Below, one piece after another: positions 42,561 to 53,904 of a stretch of DNA of 64,000 bases. The DNA is from Fallopia convolvulus. Lineage: Eukaryota; Streptophyta; Magnoliopsida; Caryophyllales; Polygonaceae. The stretch covers positions 18,721,824 through 18,785,823 of the forward strand of contig OZ024733.1 in NCBI GenBank assembly GCA_964016875.1. Reading direction: 5' to 3'. Every line of letters begins with the position of its first letter. The first letter of the stretch is position 1. Both the position numbers and the translations under genes were made by a program. The notes beneath the pieces were generated by a model. The model was not told the origin of the DNA and ran no database searches. It was given only the letters and a program-made list of their open reading frames with translations.

Positions 42561-44316
42561 CAGATCCCAAAGCTTTCAGTTTCTGTTATGAATGTCTCTT
42601 GTAGCTTAGCGGCATCTTCTAGAGTTGGGCTGAAATCGACCATGAAATCATCTAGCGCCTGAGATTTAACTGTTGTTCTTGGTTCGTAACTGATATCGAA
42701 ACCACTCAGGTGGATGGCCCATTTAGCCATTCGACCAGTGATCTCTGGTTTCCTCAGTATGGCCTTCAACGGGTAATTTGTGCGGATGGTGATCATGTGG
42801 GATTTGAAATAGGGCCCGAGTTTTGTCGAGGCCATCACTAATGCCAGAACCAGTTTCTCTAAGGGAGAGTACCATGTTTCGGGTGCGAGCATGGTACGAC
42901 TGATGTAATATACCGGTAGTTGGTCTCCATCGTCTTCACGCACCAACACTCCGTTGATGTCCACTTCAGTTACTACCAGGTATAGGAAAAGACTTTCTCC
43001 TTCTTCGGGCTTGGATAATAGCAACGGGTTAGCAAAATAATGCTTCAGCAGCTGGAAAGCTGCTTCATGTGCAAGTGCCCACTCAAACTTCTTGTTCTTT
43101 CGCAGCACATCGTAGAACAACCGGCACCTGTCAGACGACTTGGAGATGAAGCAATTGAGTGCTGCTATTTTTCCTGTCAACTTCTGCACATCTTTCACAC
43201 ACCTGGGCGATCTAAGGTTGGCTATGGCTCATATCTGATCGGGGCTAGCTTCTATCCCACGTTGAGTCACCATAAAGCCCAGGAAGCGGCCAGATGTCAC
43301 CTGAAATGCACATTTGGACGGGTTCAACTTCATGTGGTAGCTTTCAAGGATTTGAAAGGCTTCTTCCAAGTGCTGGATGTGGTGAGCCGCTTGCTTCGAT
43401 TTGACGAGCATATCATCAATGCAGACCTCCATTATTCTACCTATCTATTGTTGGAACATGTGGCTCACTAATCTCTGATAGGTAGTCCCAGCATTCTTGA
43501 GCCCAAACGACATGACTCGATAGTAGTAAGTACCCTGGCTAGTGATGAACGAAGTTTTTTTCCTGATCCTCTAGGTGCATCTGGATTTGATTGTATCTGC
43601 TGAAAGCATCCATGAAGGTCAGCATCTCGTGACCGGCGGTAGCATCAACCATGACGTCTATGTGTGGTAGTGGGAAGAAGTTTTTCGGACAGGCATTGCT
43701 GAGGTCCGTGAAGTGGATGCAGACCCTCCACTTGTCGTTTTTCTTGCTCGCCACCACGACGTTTGCCAACCATTTTGGGTATTTCACTTCTTTGATTTTG
43801 CTAGTCTTAAGCAACTTCTGGATTTCCTCGTCGACAATCAGCTAGATTTCTTTCGGGTGCGAACTTTCGCCTCTTCTGCTTTACTGGCGGGTGGGGAGGA
43901 TCAACATTCAGCCAATGGGTGATGACAGCAGGGTCGATCCCCACCATATCCTCGTGCGTCCATGCGAAGCAGTTACTGTGTCTACTTAGGAAGTTGATCA
44001 ACTCGATTTTTGTTTCTGAGGTGAGATCTTGCCCGATCCTCACCATCTGTAGTGGCTTCTGGGCATCGAGGATAACCTCCTCGATTTTCTCGACCTCGGG
44101 TCCCGTGACGGCGCGGACCCCTTGGCCCCCTTTGATTGCTATGCCTTTTGGGCGACGATTACCTTGAGAGCGGACTTGTAACACTCCTTGGACAACCGCT
44201 GGACGCCTTTGATCTCTTGGATTCCCCAAGGGGTGGGGAACGTGATTTTGTGGTGATAAGAAGAGGGGACCGCCTTCATGTTGTGGATCCACGGTCGCCC
44301 CATGATGTTGTAACAA
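42561..44316 (-). pseudogene. Element D reverse transcriptase and first RNase H
   Basis: The RT lead-in CFAWTHEDMVGIDPAVITHW (about 43970) is followed in other frames by YPKWLANVVVASKKNDKWRV and CIHFTDLSNACPK, where the usual palm Asp of the CVDFTDL motif is His. Then come DAFSRYNQIQMHL and VCIDDMLVKSKQ, which keeps the catalytic D-D pair but has Cys for the preceding Tyr. The first RNase H has LYLVVTEVDINGVLVRED, YYISRTMLAPETWYSPLEKL and KWAIHLSGFDISYEPR. Frame changes at about 43820, 43530 and 43210 divide it. The combination of domains and order is unambiguous. Confidence 0.88.
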
Positions 44317-44588
44317 GAAGGGCAGTCTAGCACAAAAAATCTTACTTGCAGGTTGACCCCTTTGGCATAGGTAGGGAGGGTTATCTCGTCGAGGGTGTGT
44401 GCAATCTCTCCGCTGAAACCCACCAGCGCGACTGACTTCTTGAGAATATCCTCCTCCTTCAGCCCCATTTCCTTAAGAGCATCCAGCGTCATCATGTTGG
44501 TAGAACTCCCTGTGTCGATGAGAATTCTCCTCATTAGCACGTTTCCCACTGACAGCGAAATGACCAACCCATCATGGTGAGGGCCCAC
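44139..44588 (-). pseudogene. Element D aspartic protease
   Basis: About 149 codons on the minus strand carry the retropepsin active site RILIDTGSSTNMM and the later motif YNIMGRPWIHNMKAVPSSYH, as in gypsy proteases that process gag-pol. The segment follows gag and precedes the RT lead-in, the canonical position. It overlaps the next pol frame (43807-44316), so a frameshift separates them. Confidence 0.88.
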
Positions 44589-44662
44589 TAGACCAACTGA
44601 GTCCGAGTCGTTGAAGGTGATGGTGACCCCCGGACGTCTGTCATGATTGCGGACGCTGGCTA

Positions 44663-46248
44663 TCAGCTGTCCAACTGGGCGTTCCCTGGCATTGCATTTT
44701 GCTGCCGAGTAGGTGACGCCGCATATTTCTGACCCTCCGGAGATGACGTTGACAATCTTAGCATACTCTGGGATGATGGAATGTCCATGGGCTCAGACAT
44801 GTTCTGGATAGTTGGCATCCCAGAATTTGGCGTGATCTCAGGTAGCAAACCTCTCGAGTGGAGGTAGGCTAATTCCTTCCTAAGTGCGAAGCATTCATCT
44901 GTTTCGTGCCCGTAGTCCTCATGGAAGTCGCACCATTTTGTCTTGTCCCTCTTTGGATTGGGGTTTCCCGCCTTCTTGGGCCACCTGATCCTGTCTTCGA
45001 ACTTCTCGAGACCCTTCACTATTTCTGCATTTCCCGGGCCGAGGTTGTATTCATGGACTCTTGGCCGCTGAGAGGTGTCTTTCTTCCCGCCTGGCTGCTT
45101 AACGTTGGCGGTGTGCACCCCAGGCGCCTCTGGCCGAGCCTTCAGGTACAGCTGCCCTTGGCGCTCTTTTCGATGGTTAGGAGCGACTTTCCTTTCCACC
45201 CGATCAAAAACCGAAGAGGCCCTCACAAGAGCCTCATCCTCTTCTAGTCTGATGTGTGCCAAGGCCTTCACTTGGACATCCTCGAAATTGTGGCAAGGAT
45301 ACTTTGTGAGTTCTCGGTATAACTCGATGTCCGGGACCAGGCCCCTTCGAAAGGCTTCTATTGATGTAGGGACATCACAGAGTGGGATCGCCACTTTTTC
45401 TCGGTTAAAGCAGTTCAAGAAGGCCCTCAAGGATTCTCTTGGCCTCTGGGCGATTCGGTACATGTCGTTGGACTGTTTCATCAGTTTCGTGCTGCTGGCG
45501 AACTGCCCTGAAAGCATCCACCAGGCTGGCGAAAGATCCGATACTCCCCCGGAGCAGGTTTATGAACCAGGTCAAGGTCGCACCCGAGAGCACGGTTCCG
45601 AACCCTTTGCACATGATTGCCTCCCTTGAATCTCGTGGCACAGAGTTAGTCATCATCTTCTGCTTGAAGACGGCTACATGCTCATCCGGATCTCCCGTCC
45701 CGTCGTATGCAGGAACCGTCAGGACGGTGAATCTTTTGGGGATATCCACAATGGCGATAGGGGCCGTGAAAGGAGATTCGTCATAACCGTCTAGGGCCTC
45801 CATCTCGATTGGAGGGGGCACCCCAGGGATCTAAACGATCTTGTCTTCAATCCGTTTGAGCCGATCTTTCATGTACTTTTGGAATAGAACTTCCATAAAG
45901 GTGTCTCGAGGAGGTACCTGATTTTCGACTCTCTCGCCGTAGACAGGATGATAGACCCCAGTGCCCGCGGTCCTATTTCCGGACGCCAGGGCGGTGGGTA
46001 CTCCTGGGAGAGTAGCTGCGGGGGGTGACCATTTCTGCCGACGAGGGCTGGCCCCCGGTTCCAAAGAGAGGGTTTGACGCTTCCCCCATGTTGAGGCGAG
46101 CGGTTACCTCCCTGATAGTTCCGACGGATCGAGGCCCATTTTGCGATGCGGACGCCGACTGCAGTTGCTCGCTCAGGCGGGCGTTCTCCGACGTCAGTTG
46201 GGCGAAGTGGTCCAGGTGGGTCTGACTACGGTCCTTCTTACTGGACAT
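44663..46248 (-). pseudogene. Element D gag, main part
   Basis: Minus-strand gag in three or four frames. A coiled-coil-like N-terminal segment (HLDHFAQLTSENARLSEQLQ) is followed by PRDTFMEVLFQKYMKDRLKR, then the capsid (TVPAYDGTGDPDEHVAVFKQ, TLTWFINLLRGSIGSF). After a frameshift near 45410 come MYRIAQRPRESLRAFLNCFN, FRRGLVPDIELYRELTKYP, and the zinc-binding CDFHEDYGHETDECFALRKE. The first Met at 46248 is next to the hAT insertion and is not the real start; gag continues beyond the hAT at 50316-50472. Confidence 0.85.
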
Positions 46249-46272
46249 ATCCTGTATAGGGATGCTCAGCGG

Positions 46273-47459
46273 TCTGGGCGACCCGTAACCCGGACCGACC
46301 CGACCCGTAAATTACGGGTCGGGTCACGGGTCACATATTTCAGAAATTACGGGTTATGGGTCGGGTACGGGTCGACCCGCCGGGTTACGGGTCGACCCGT
46401 AAGACCCGTAAAAAATTTAATATTTAATATTTTTCTTATTTTTCTGATGTTGGCATTTGGCAATAACCCTAAGAGGCTAAGACCCGTAAGACACTAAGAC
46501 CCATTCCGCATTTCCGCCTCACTCTTCACTCTCTTCCGCTCATTCAACCCTAGATCTGTCATCTACTCATCTGAGAGCTCGACCTTCGGCGCCGCTCGAC
46601 TCCTTGCTTGCCGGCGCCCTCGGCCTCGACATTCGCCATCTCTCTCCGCCAGTCGCCTCGACAGTCTCCGCCCTAGATCTGTCTTTGCTTGCCGGCGTCT
46701 TTGCTCGCCTGTTTCGCTCCGTCCTGCCTTCTCTTTACTCGACACTCGCCGGTATCTCGCCTTCTGTTTCACTCGCTGGTATCGTCGCTCGACACTCCTT
46801 GCTTCCTCGCTGGTATCGTCACTGTTGGTTTGCTTGCCTGTCTTCGCCGGTATCTTCACTGCCTTCTCTTTACTCGAGCACTCTGTTGTTTACTGTTTGT
46901 TTCATTATTTGTGCCTTACTTGCTCAGTTTCTCTTTACTTTAGTTTACAATTGAATTCAATATGAAAGAAGATTGGGAAAACTTGTGAATCTCATTGTTT
47001 GTTCCCTGCTGTTGCATATCTATATCTCTGCAAAGTGAAAACAATTTTTGTGGCTACACTCCTTGATAATAATCAAAGAAAACTTGTGATAAATTGATAA
47101 TCATTGTTTGTTCAACTGGAAGATTATGCAGTAACTACTAACTAAGTAACTAATGCTGATTATATAAATATTTTGTCATTTGGTACCTTTTACTAACTAA
47201 TGCAGATTATGCAGTAATTGTTGATTTGTTGGGCATGAATTAAGTTGGCACTTAAGTCACTTCACTTGACACTTTGACGGGAAATTCAGAATTCAGAATC
47301 ATATTTGAAATGTCCAAATATCCATGGAATTATCTACAAAATATTCTTGTAACGTAAGTTGACGACTTGGAGGGGTTATATTAATTTGATTAGGTTGTAG
47401 CTTTTGTTAAACATTAATATTAAACTGTCAATGATGATGTATTTTTTAATTTTGGTTAG
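46273..47459 (+). other. hAT 5' region: subterminal repeats, promoter and leader
   Basis: After the subterminal ACCCG array come a TC-rich, Ser/Leu-coding-like leader (46500-46900) and AT-rich sequence. The transposase ATG is directly preceded by TTGGTTAG, which may be a 3' splice site of a 5'-UTR intron. No further gene is seen. Confidence 0.55.
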
Positions 47460-49566
47460 ATGGAGACTCAGCCAAGTGAAATGAATCAGACTCTTGAATC
47501 TCAACCCGAAGTTGCCAGTGGAAGACCCGTAGCTAAAAAAGAGAGAGCAAAGAGAAGGGAGTATTGGGAAGACTTTGATGAATACTATGTACATGGAAGA
47601 AAGAGAGCCAAGTGCAAGTTCTGCGATTGCAATTATGCTTGTGATTCAAATATGGCTGGCACCAAAAATGTGTTGAGGCACTGGAAAAAATGTCCAAAAA
47701 ATCCGAGGAATGAGGGCAAAGGTACACAAACTCAACTCACTTTAGAAAGTTGTGGTGATAGTAGTGTTAAGATGAAGAATTGGAAATTTGATGCAAAGAA
47801 TATTCGAGATTCTGTTATTGAAATGATAATTTTTGATGAGATGCCATTTAGATCAGTAGAGAAAAGAGGAATTAGAGGTGCTTTCTCGGTTGCTCAGACC
47901 TTGTATGCAATGCCTTCTCGTCACACTATTAGACGTGCAGTTTTTTATCTTTATTTGAAAGAAATAAACAAGTTAAAAGATCTTAACACTTCTTGTGTGA
48001 GTGTGTGTTTGACAACCGATACTTGGACATCAATATCAACTCAAAATTATATGTGTGTGACTACTCATTGGGTTGATAATAAATGGGCTTTACAAAAGAG
48101 GATAATTAATTTCTGTGTCACCGACTCTCATAGTCATAGTGGAGAGTCGATTGGTATGGCCATTGAAGATTGTTTGAGATTTTGGGGTTTGTCTTCTAAG
48201 CTTTTGGCAATTACTGTTGATAATGTGGGGTCAAATGATGTTGCTTGCAATTATGTTAAGGATAAGCTTAAAAAACGTGAAACTTCCATTACTAAAGGAG
48301 AACACTTGCATGTGAGATGCATTGCACATATAATTAATCTTATAGTGCAAGATGGTATGGCTTTAGGGGGTGAGCATATTAAAAAGATCCGAGCTATGGC
48401 TAAGTTTGTTAAGGGTTCTTCTTCTAGAAAGGCTGCATTCATAAAAAAGGCAGCATCTTTAGAGGTCGAGTATACGAGTACAATGAAACTTGATGCACTT
48501 ACAAGGTGGAATTCCACCTACTTAATGTTGGAGTCAGTGCTGAAATATAGAACTGTATTTGAAAGAATGGAGATTCCTGCTTTGCGTGAAGGATCTGAAT
48601 TGGGGCCTATGACAACTGATGATTGGGAAAGATGTGAATCTCTTAAACAGTTTTTGAAAGGCTTCTATGATTTGACTAAACGGGTATCAGGAAGTTTGTA
48701 TGTCACAAGTAATTGGCTCATATTTCATATACTTGTGTGCTTAAAGTTGTTGAGGGAATTAATGGAGAGTGATGATGTTGATATGAGTAGGATGGGATTG
48801 GAGATGAAAAAGAAGTTTGACAAGTATTTTGGAGACTTGAGGAAACTTAATATGTTAGTGTTTGTGGCTGCAATCCTTGATCCTCAGCACAAAATGCGTG
48901 GAGTTACATCAGTTTTGAAAGGTTTATTTGGTGAAAGTGAGGTGCAGATTATGGCGAAGAAGGTAAAGGATTTTGCATACACTTTGTTTGATACCTACAA
49001 ACTCAAGCTTAGTAAAACCGAGGGCAAGGTTCACAAGAACGTCAACTTGAAAAAGGTGATGAGACTGAATGGTTGGATTATGTTGTGGAAGAAGACAATG
49101 AATGTGAAGATGGGTTGAGGTCAGAATTTGATTTATACTTGGCTGACAGATCTGAGCAGAAAAATACGAATGTTTTACAGTGGTGGTCGAAAAATCATCA
49201 AAGGTATCCCATCCTTGCACGTATGGCTCGAGATGTCCTAGCAATTCCCATATCTACGGTTCCTTCTGAATCCGCATTTAGCACTGGAAGACGTACAATT
49301 TCAGATTACAGAAGTAACTTGAAACCTGAAGTAAGTCAGTTTTTTATTTCATTTGAAAATGTCTATTAGTTAATTAATGTTGAATTACATGATAAGTTAC
49401 TAACTTAATGTGTTTTGATGTTTTATAAGACGGTACAAGCACTTATTTGCACTCAAGATTGGTTACTAGCAAACGAAAGAAAAGAAAAAATTGATGAGGA
49501 TGATGAGGATGATGAGGATGAGGAAGTTCCAAGTGAGGTCCTAGAAAGTACATTTAATGCTTGTTG
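47460..49566 (+). CDS. hAT transposase (one frameshift)
   Basis: ATG at 47460. Order of domains: a BED-type zinc finger (CKFCDCNYACDSNMAGTKNV, then LRHWKKC, residues about 52-78); the RNase H-like core with CLTTDTWTS and LAITVDNVGSND carrying acidic residues; RCIAHIINLIV; a helical insertion and LTRWNSTYLMLE; and the C-terminal hAT dimerisation domain (LQWWSKNHQRYPILARMARD, STVPSESAFSTGRRTISD). The first frame ends at 49118; the C-terminal domain is in another frame from about 49050, so one base was gained or lost near an AAAAAGG run. A 99-nt intron (GT at 49331, AG at 49429) joins the last exon 49430-49566, which encodes QALICTQDWLLANER and an acidic tail. The enzyme would cut and paste this element and relatives sharing its ends. 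Confidence 0.9.
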
Positions 49567-50291
49567 AAAGGTAATTTTGACAACCAACTTGATATTTGTG
49601 TTGCTTATTCATTAGCGCCTAATGCTGTTTAAATCTGTAACAGGAGTTCTACCGGATAACCTTTCTGTCAATTGTCAATTTGATGAAGTTGGTTTTCTGT
49701 TGAAACTGGTAATATATGCTACTTCCATTTGATTTTAAGCTTTTTGGCCAGCTTCTTTCTAATTTCCAGGTGTTTATTGTGTAGAAGATGACCTAGTTCG
49801 TAACTTGTGTTGCATTTGTTTCAGGGTCTGCAAAAAGTGGTCCAATTGGGGAAGGAGTGTGCTGACTTGTGGCCTATTTCTGGAGTAGCCAATTTGGTTT
49901 TTGAGTCTTTGACTTTCAATTTTGGAGACAATTGGCCTGTTGCAATAGGCTAGGTTTTTTATTTGGAGATTTGTCCTAAACGTAGATGTACTTCAGTAAC
50001 TAGGCAATCTCTATTCTCTAGCAAGTTTAATGTTTTGTTGGGACATCATTTGGATGTTTTTGTATGTTTGGAATTTGGATGTTTTATGGACTTTTAATAT
50101 GCTAGTTTTATTCAGATTTGGAAAAAATTGTAAGCCATTTGACAGGAACCTAATTAAACGGGTCAAACGGGTCACCCGTAAAACCCGTAATCCGGGTTAC
50201 GGGTCAGGTCGTGGGTCGAGTTTTTTGAGATTACGGGCCGACGGGTCGACCCGTGACCCGTAATCCGGGTTACGGGTCGGGTCGGATCGAC
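49567..50291 (+). other. hAT 3' region
   Basis: No coding signal between the transposase stop and the subterminal repeats; probably the 3' UTR. The distal part (50150-50291) is the GGGTC/ACCCG array. Confidence 0.6.
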
Positions 50292-50315
50292 CCGTTGAGC
50301 AACCCTAATCCTGTA

Positions 50316-50540
50316 GGAGAGTCGCGATTTTGGCCGTGAACTCGTCCAGAACGCTGCGAAGGTCTTGGACTTCTCCGTTACCGTCTCCCCCGGAACCGCC
50401 CGCTAGATTGGCATCGCGGTTTCCGTCGCCATCTCCTCCGGTGGCAGGGGGTAGTGCGGGTGGGTTCGACATCTTCGGTGAACGGTTTGGACTTTGATCG
50501 AAAAATGAAACCGGCTAGGGCCCCACGGTGGGCGCCAAAT
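50316..50540 (-). pseudogene. Element D gag N-terminus and primer-binding site
   Basis: The ATG at 50470-50472 starts MSNPPALPPATGGDGDGN, a Gly/Pro-rich leader, then DLRSVLDEFTAKIATLLQD up to the hAT target site. The frame continues on the other side of the hAT with MSSKKDRSQ without a shift, which identifies 50472 as the true gag start. The primer-binding site lies at about 50521-50539: the minus strand reads TTTGGCGCCCACCGTGGGG directly after the LTR, a class seen in Tat-type elements. Confidence 0.82.
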
Positions 50541-50768
50541 TGTTTTGGTCAAAAATTCGACCAAAATAATTTATCCTTCCATTCCTTCGGCCCTCCGGCC
50601 GTTACTACCCACGTTCCCACAGGCCATGACCCATGTCTGGCGTCATTTTCTATCGTCCTTGTCTTCCATCCAACTGTTTGCTCATCTGGACAACTGTTGA
50701 GCTGAGATGCTCAGCTTTTACTTGATGGGCCGATGCGGATCCGGGCTTTTGAGGTTCTGGGCCCAACA
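50541..50768 (-). repeat. Element D 5' LTR, shortened
   Basis: 228 bp against 416 bp in the 3' LTR. The ends and the segment TCCTTCCATTCC to GGGCCCAACA match, while about 190 bp are missing near the inner end. Followed by the GTTAC duplication. Confidence 0.88.
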
Positions 50769-50773
50769 GTTAC

Positions 50774-52165
50774 CTTTGCTTTGTCATTTGTATTAGGTCT
50801 ATACTAGTATGTATTCCCGTACCTTGTACGGGTTTTTCTTAAATAAAATATTTTCAAATTTTTTTTATTTTCCGGGAAAAAAATTATGTAAATGCTTAAA
50901 TATAAATTTTTGTTATGATATGCGTAAAAAGATAAGGTAATTATCATATAACTATTCAATTAAGATATCTTAGTTGAAAAACGATTCTATCAAAAAATAA
51001 AATAAATATTCTAGAATTTGTATGATAGCATAAAAAAATATACTAATGATCTTCCTATCTATCATATCCAAAAATAAAATATTGTTTAATAATGAGATTT
51101 TCTAATCTTATATTCTAAAAACATGAATAAGAATTTATCATATCCAAAAATAAAATATTATTTTTATAAAAAAAAAGGGTGGTGTGGTCCAATATAAAGT
51201 GACATGTGTCGTTTAATAAAATTTTTAACCTCAATTTTAGGTTATAGTTATGATTTTGGTGTATGATCCATCCTTGTAGTTGCTATCGTTTAATCTTAAT
51301 GATTGGGGGAGGTGTATAAGATTGCACGGCCGTCCATGATCTATTTTATTAAAAACGGTCATTAAAGGCTAACGAATTGTATGGAAACCTTATGAAGGAA
51401 GACTTTGTCGGTGATGAGATAATGGTGGCGACTACCTCTTACGTACCTTAATTACTGCGATTATTATATTATATACTATGATAAAAAAAAATTAACTACT
51501 GTGATAGCATTTACATATTAATTAGTCAATAATTAACGGGTTACGTATCATCCACAGCGGAGGATGCATGCTTCTACTTTTTTTGAAGGGGAAAAGGTAC
51601 TTTTTACAATTTACATTCTTTTCCAATCGCTGTCAACTTCACCCTCCACACATACAAATACCCACCGTTAATACAATTGAGAAATTGCACTAAAAGACAG
51701 AATTACTAATATTCTACACTCGCTTAATTGGCCTACAAATTTCAAGCCTTAAAAAAATTCATTTATGGAGAGAAGCAACACGTTAGGTGAAGTGGCATTA
51801 TATAAAGTTGCTGATTTAATTTCTTCATGCCATATATAAATTATCATAAAGGAATCAATGTATATACACTCATTACTCGGTATTTGTGTACATTTTTTTT
51901 ACCTCTGAATCTACCCTAATCATCAATGTATTAATATATTATTATAACTGAAGTCGAATCTCTCTCTATCTGTCGTCTTAACTATGCCACGCAAGTATTT
52001 TAATTTTTCATTTACCTCTTTGCCCTTTGTTTATTTAAGTATTTACATATTATAATAATATTTCTTATATTACAATTACAAATATATTTAGAGATCTTAA
52101 ATGTTTGCACGTTGTGTTAGGAGCCTAATTCATCATGGAACAATTTTATTAGTTATAATAATAAT
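50774..52165. other. AT-rich spacer with Helitron-like end
   Basis: No gene. It contains a Helitron-like 3' end in minus orientation (50804-50832) and otherwise AT-rich DNA. Confidence 0.6.
50804..50832 (-). mobile_element. Helitron-like 3' terminus, minus orientation
   Basis: Read on the minus strand, a stem CCCGTAC/GTACGGG with a 3-nt loop (50816-50832) is followed after 8 nt by CTAG (50804-50807) and T. This is the same plan as at 1634-1663 and 2082-2112. The 5' end is not located. Confidence 0.55.
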
Positions 52166-52170
52166 ACTAT

Positions 52171-52987
52171 TGTTTTGGGCAGATTTAACACGTAAACGCG
52201 TTATCTGCTATAATGAGGGAACTCTATTAAAAAAACCAGTTTAAACACGTTAATTCGCAAATAATAAGGGATTCACGAAGAGAAATAGCAAATGAACTAG
52301 TAAACAAGTAGAGAAGGAGATATGAATTCAAAATAGTGAAATAAGATTGCAATTGCACTACTGCGAGTTACTCCTTATGATTCTGGATACCAATGTTAAG
52401 TCGTAGACACGTTAATTGATAAAACAATAGATATCGAAATAAATAGATAAAAAATATAAAATAACGATGATAAACTTCACTATGATTCCATTCAGATGTT
52501 GAAGGACAATTGATGGGTACGCCAGAGAGAAGATGAAGAGAAAAATAGCTTTTGAGATCGTGCATGAATAATCGAAGAATAAAAATACAATTGTATGTAG
52601 ATTGCTTTATCGTAGAGAGAGAACGAGAGAGAGAGTGTGTGTGTGTGTGAGAGCCCCTTCGTTGATGTTTTTCTTCCCCTTTTATAGGCTCACCTTCTGG
52701 TCATTTATGAGTATCAATCCCGAAAATCTCGCCTTGTTATTAATGTCATCCAATGGCTAGTTTGACCAGTTACCACTTCTGTTAAATCGCCAATGTGTTA
52801 GGCATTTAAGGCGTCTGTGATTTTCGCCCTGCAGTTAATGCGTTCCAACAGCTCTTTTTTACTCCTTGATTTCCTCCATGCAGTTTAATGCTCCATTAAT
52901 GGTGAATAATGTCTTTAATTCATTCCGATCTCTTCATATCTTTGTGGCCCCACCTCGGAATTTAGCCCGATATTTTAGGGCCCTACA
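52171..52987 (-). mobile_element. Solo LTR of the element E family
   Basis: 817 bp, TGTTTTGGGC...CCCTACA, flanked by ACTAT on both sides (52166-52170 and 52988-52992). It aligns along its whole length with the 805-bp 3' LTR of element E. A minus-strand TATAAAAG (about 52678-52686) suggests minus orientation. Confidence 0.88.
52613..52653. repeat. GA/GT microsatellite in the solo LTR
   Basis: A run of GA units is followed by about eight GT units and GAGAG. The corresponding place in the element E LTRs has only GTGAGAGAG, so the expansion is specific to this copy. Confidence 0.9.
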
Positions 52988-53099
52988 ACTATTATTACTA
53001 ATATACAATTATATTTAGAGATTTTAAAATTTGACAAATGATAGAAGCATAATCTTCATTATTAAATAATTTTTTAAATATAATAATATTACTAATATA

Positions 53100-53904
53100 T
53101 GTTTTGGGCAGAATTAACACGTAAATGCGTTATCTATTATAATGAGGGAACCCTAGTAAAAAAACCATTTTAAACATGTTAATTCGCAAATAATAAGGGA
53201 TTCACGAAAAGAAATAGCAGATGAACTAGTAAACAAGTAATGAAAGATAGATGAATTTAGAATAGTGAAATAAGATTGCAGTTACACTACTATGAGTTTA
53301 CTCCTGTATGATTCTAGATACCAATGGTAAGTCATAAACACGTTAATTGATAAAACAATAGATATCGAAATAAATAGGCAAAAATATAAAATAATGAGGA
53401 TAAACTTCAGTATATATGATTCCATTTAGATGTCCAAGTACAATCGAGGGTACGCCAGAGAAGATGAGAAGAAATATATCTCTTGAGGTCTAGAATGAAT
53501 AATCAAAGAAAATAATAGCATAATTGTATGTAGATCGGTTTTCTAGTAGTGAGAGAGCTCCCTTTCATTGATATTCTTCCTCCTCTTTTATAGGCTCACC
53601 TCCTGATCATTTATGAGTGTTAATCTCGAGAATCTCACCCTGTTATTAATGTTTTCCAATGGCTATTTTGACCAGTTACCACTTTCGTGATTTTCGCTAA
53701 AGTCGTCGTCGCGTTTAGGCATTTAAGGCGTCCGTGATTTTCGCCATGCAGTTAATGCATTCCAACAGCTCTTTTATGCTCTTTGATTTCCTCCATGCAA
53801 TTTAATGCCTCATTAATGGTTAATGATATCTTTAATTCCTTCTGATCTCTTCATATCTTCGTGGCCCCACCTCTAAATTTAGCCCGATATTTCAAGGCCT
53901 AACA
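53100..53904 (-). repeat. Element E 3' LTR
   Basis: 805 bp, TGTTTTGGGC...GGCCTAACA, with minus-strand TATAAAAG at about 53585-53592. Confidence 0.88.

Larger units (their letters stand above)
46257..50307 (+). mobile_element. hAT transposon with transposase gene
   Basis: A 4051-bp element with terminal inverted repeats TAGGGATGCTCAGCGG and, inverted at the right end, TAGGGTTGCTCAACGG (14 of 16 match), flanked by a perfect 8-bp duplication ATCCTGTA (46249-46256 and 50308-50315). The 8-bp duplication is diagnostic of hAT elements. Both subterminal regions are dense arrays of ACCCGTAA/GACCCG units (46275-46410 and 50160-50300), the likely transposase-binding sites. It carries one transposase gene in plus orientation. 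Leaving it out with one duplication copy rejoins the gag frame of element D. Confidence 0.95.
37101..50768 (-). mobile_element. Tat-lineage Ty3/gypsy element D with antisense ORF and nested hAT
   Basis: LTRs at 37101-37516 and 50541-50768 share TGTTTTGGTC...CCAACA ends and are flanked by a perfect GTTAC duplication (37096-37100 and 50769-50773). In minus orientation the element has a primer-binding site, gag, protease, RT, RNase H, a second archaeal-type RNase H, integrase and a long 3' region with an ORF on the opposite strand. Dual RNase H and extra ORFs are known hallmarks of Tat-lineage elements. Without the hAT it would be about 9.6 kb. All pol domains carry stops or frameshifts. Confidence 0.92.

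Noticed and set aside
45075..45629. 184-codon plus-strand frame across gag of element D
   Set aside because: It is the exact antisense of the recognised gag capsid and knuckle region; no independent motif.
46604..46954. Open frames in the hAT leader
   Set aside because: CT-rich leader DNA gives Ser/Leu/Cys-rich peptides in several frames; no conserved motif, and it lies upstream of the transposase ATG.
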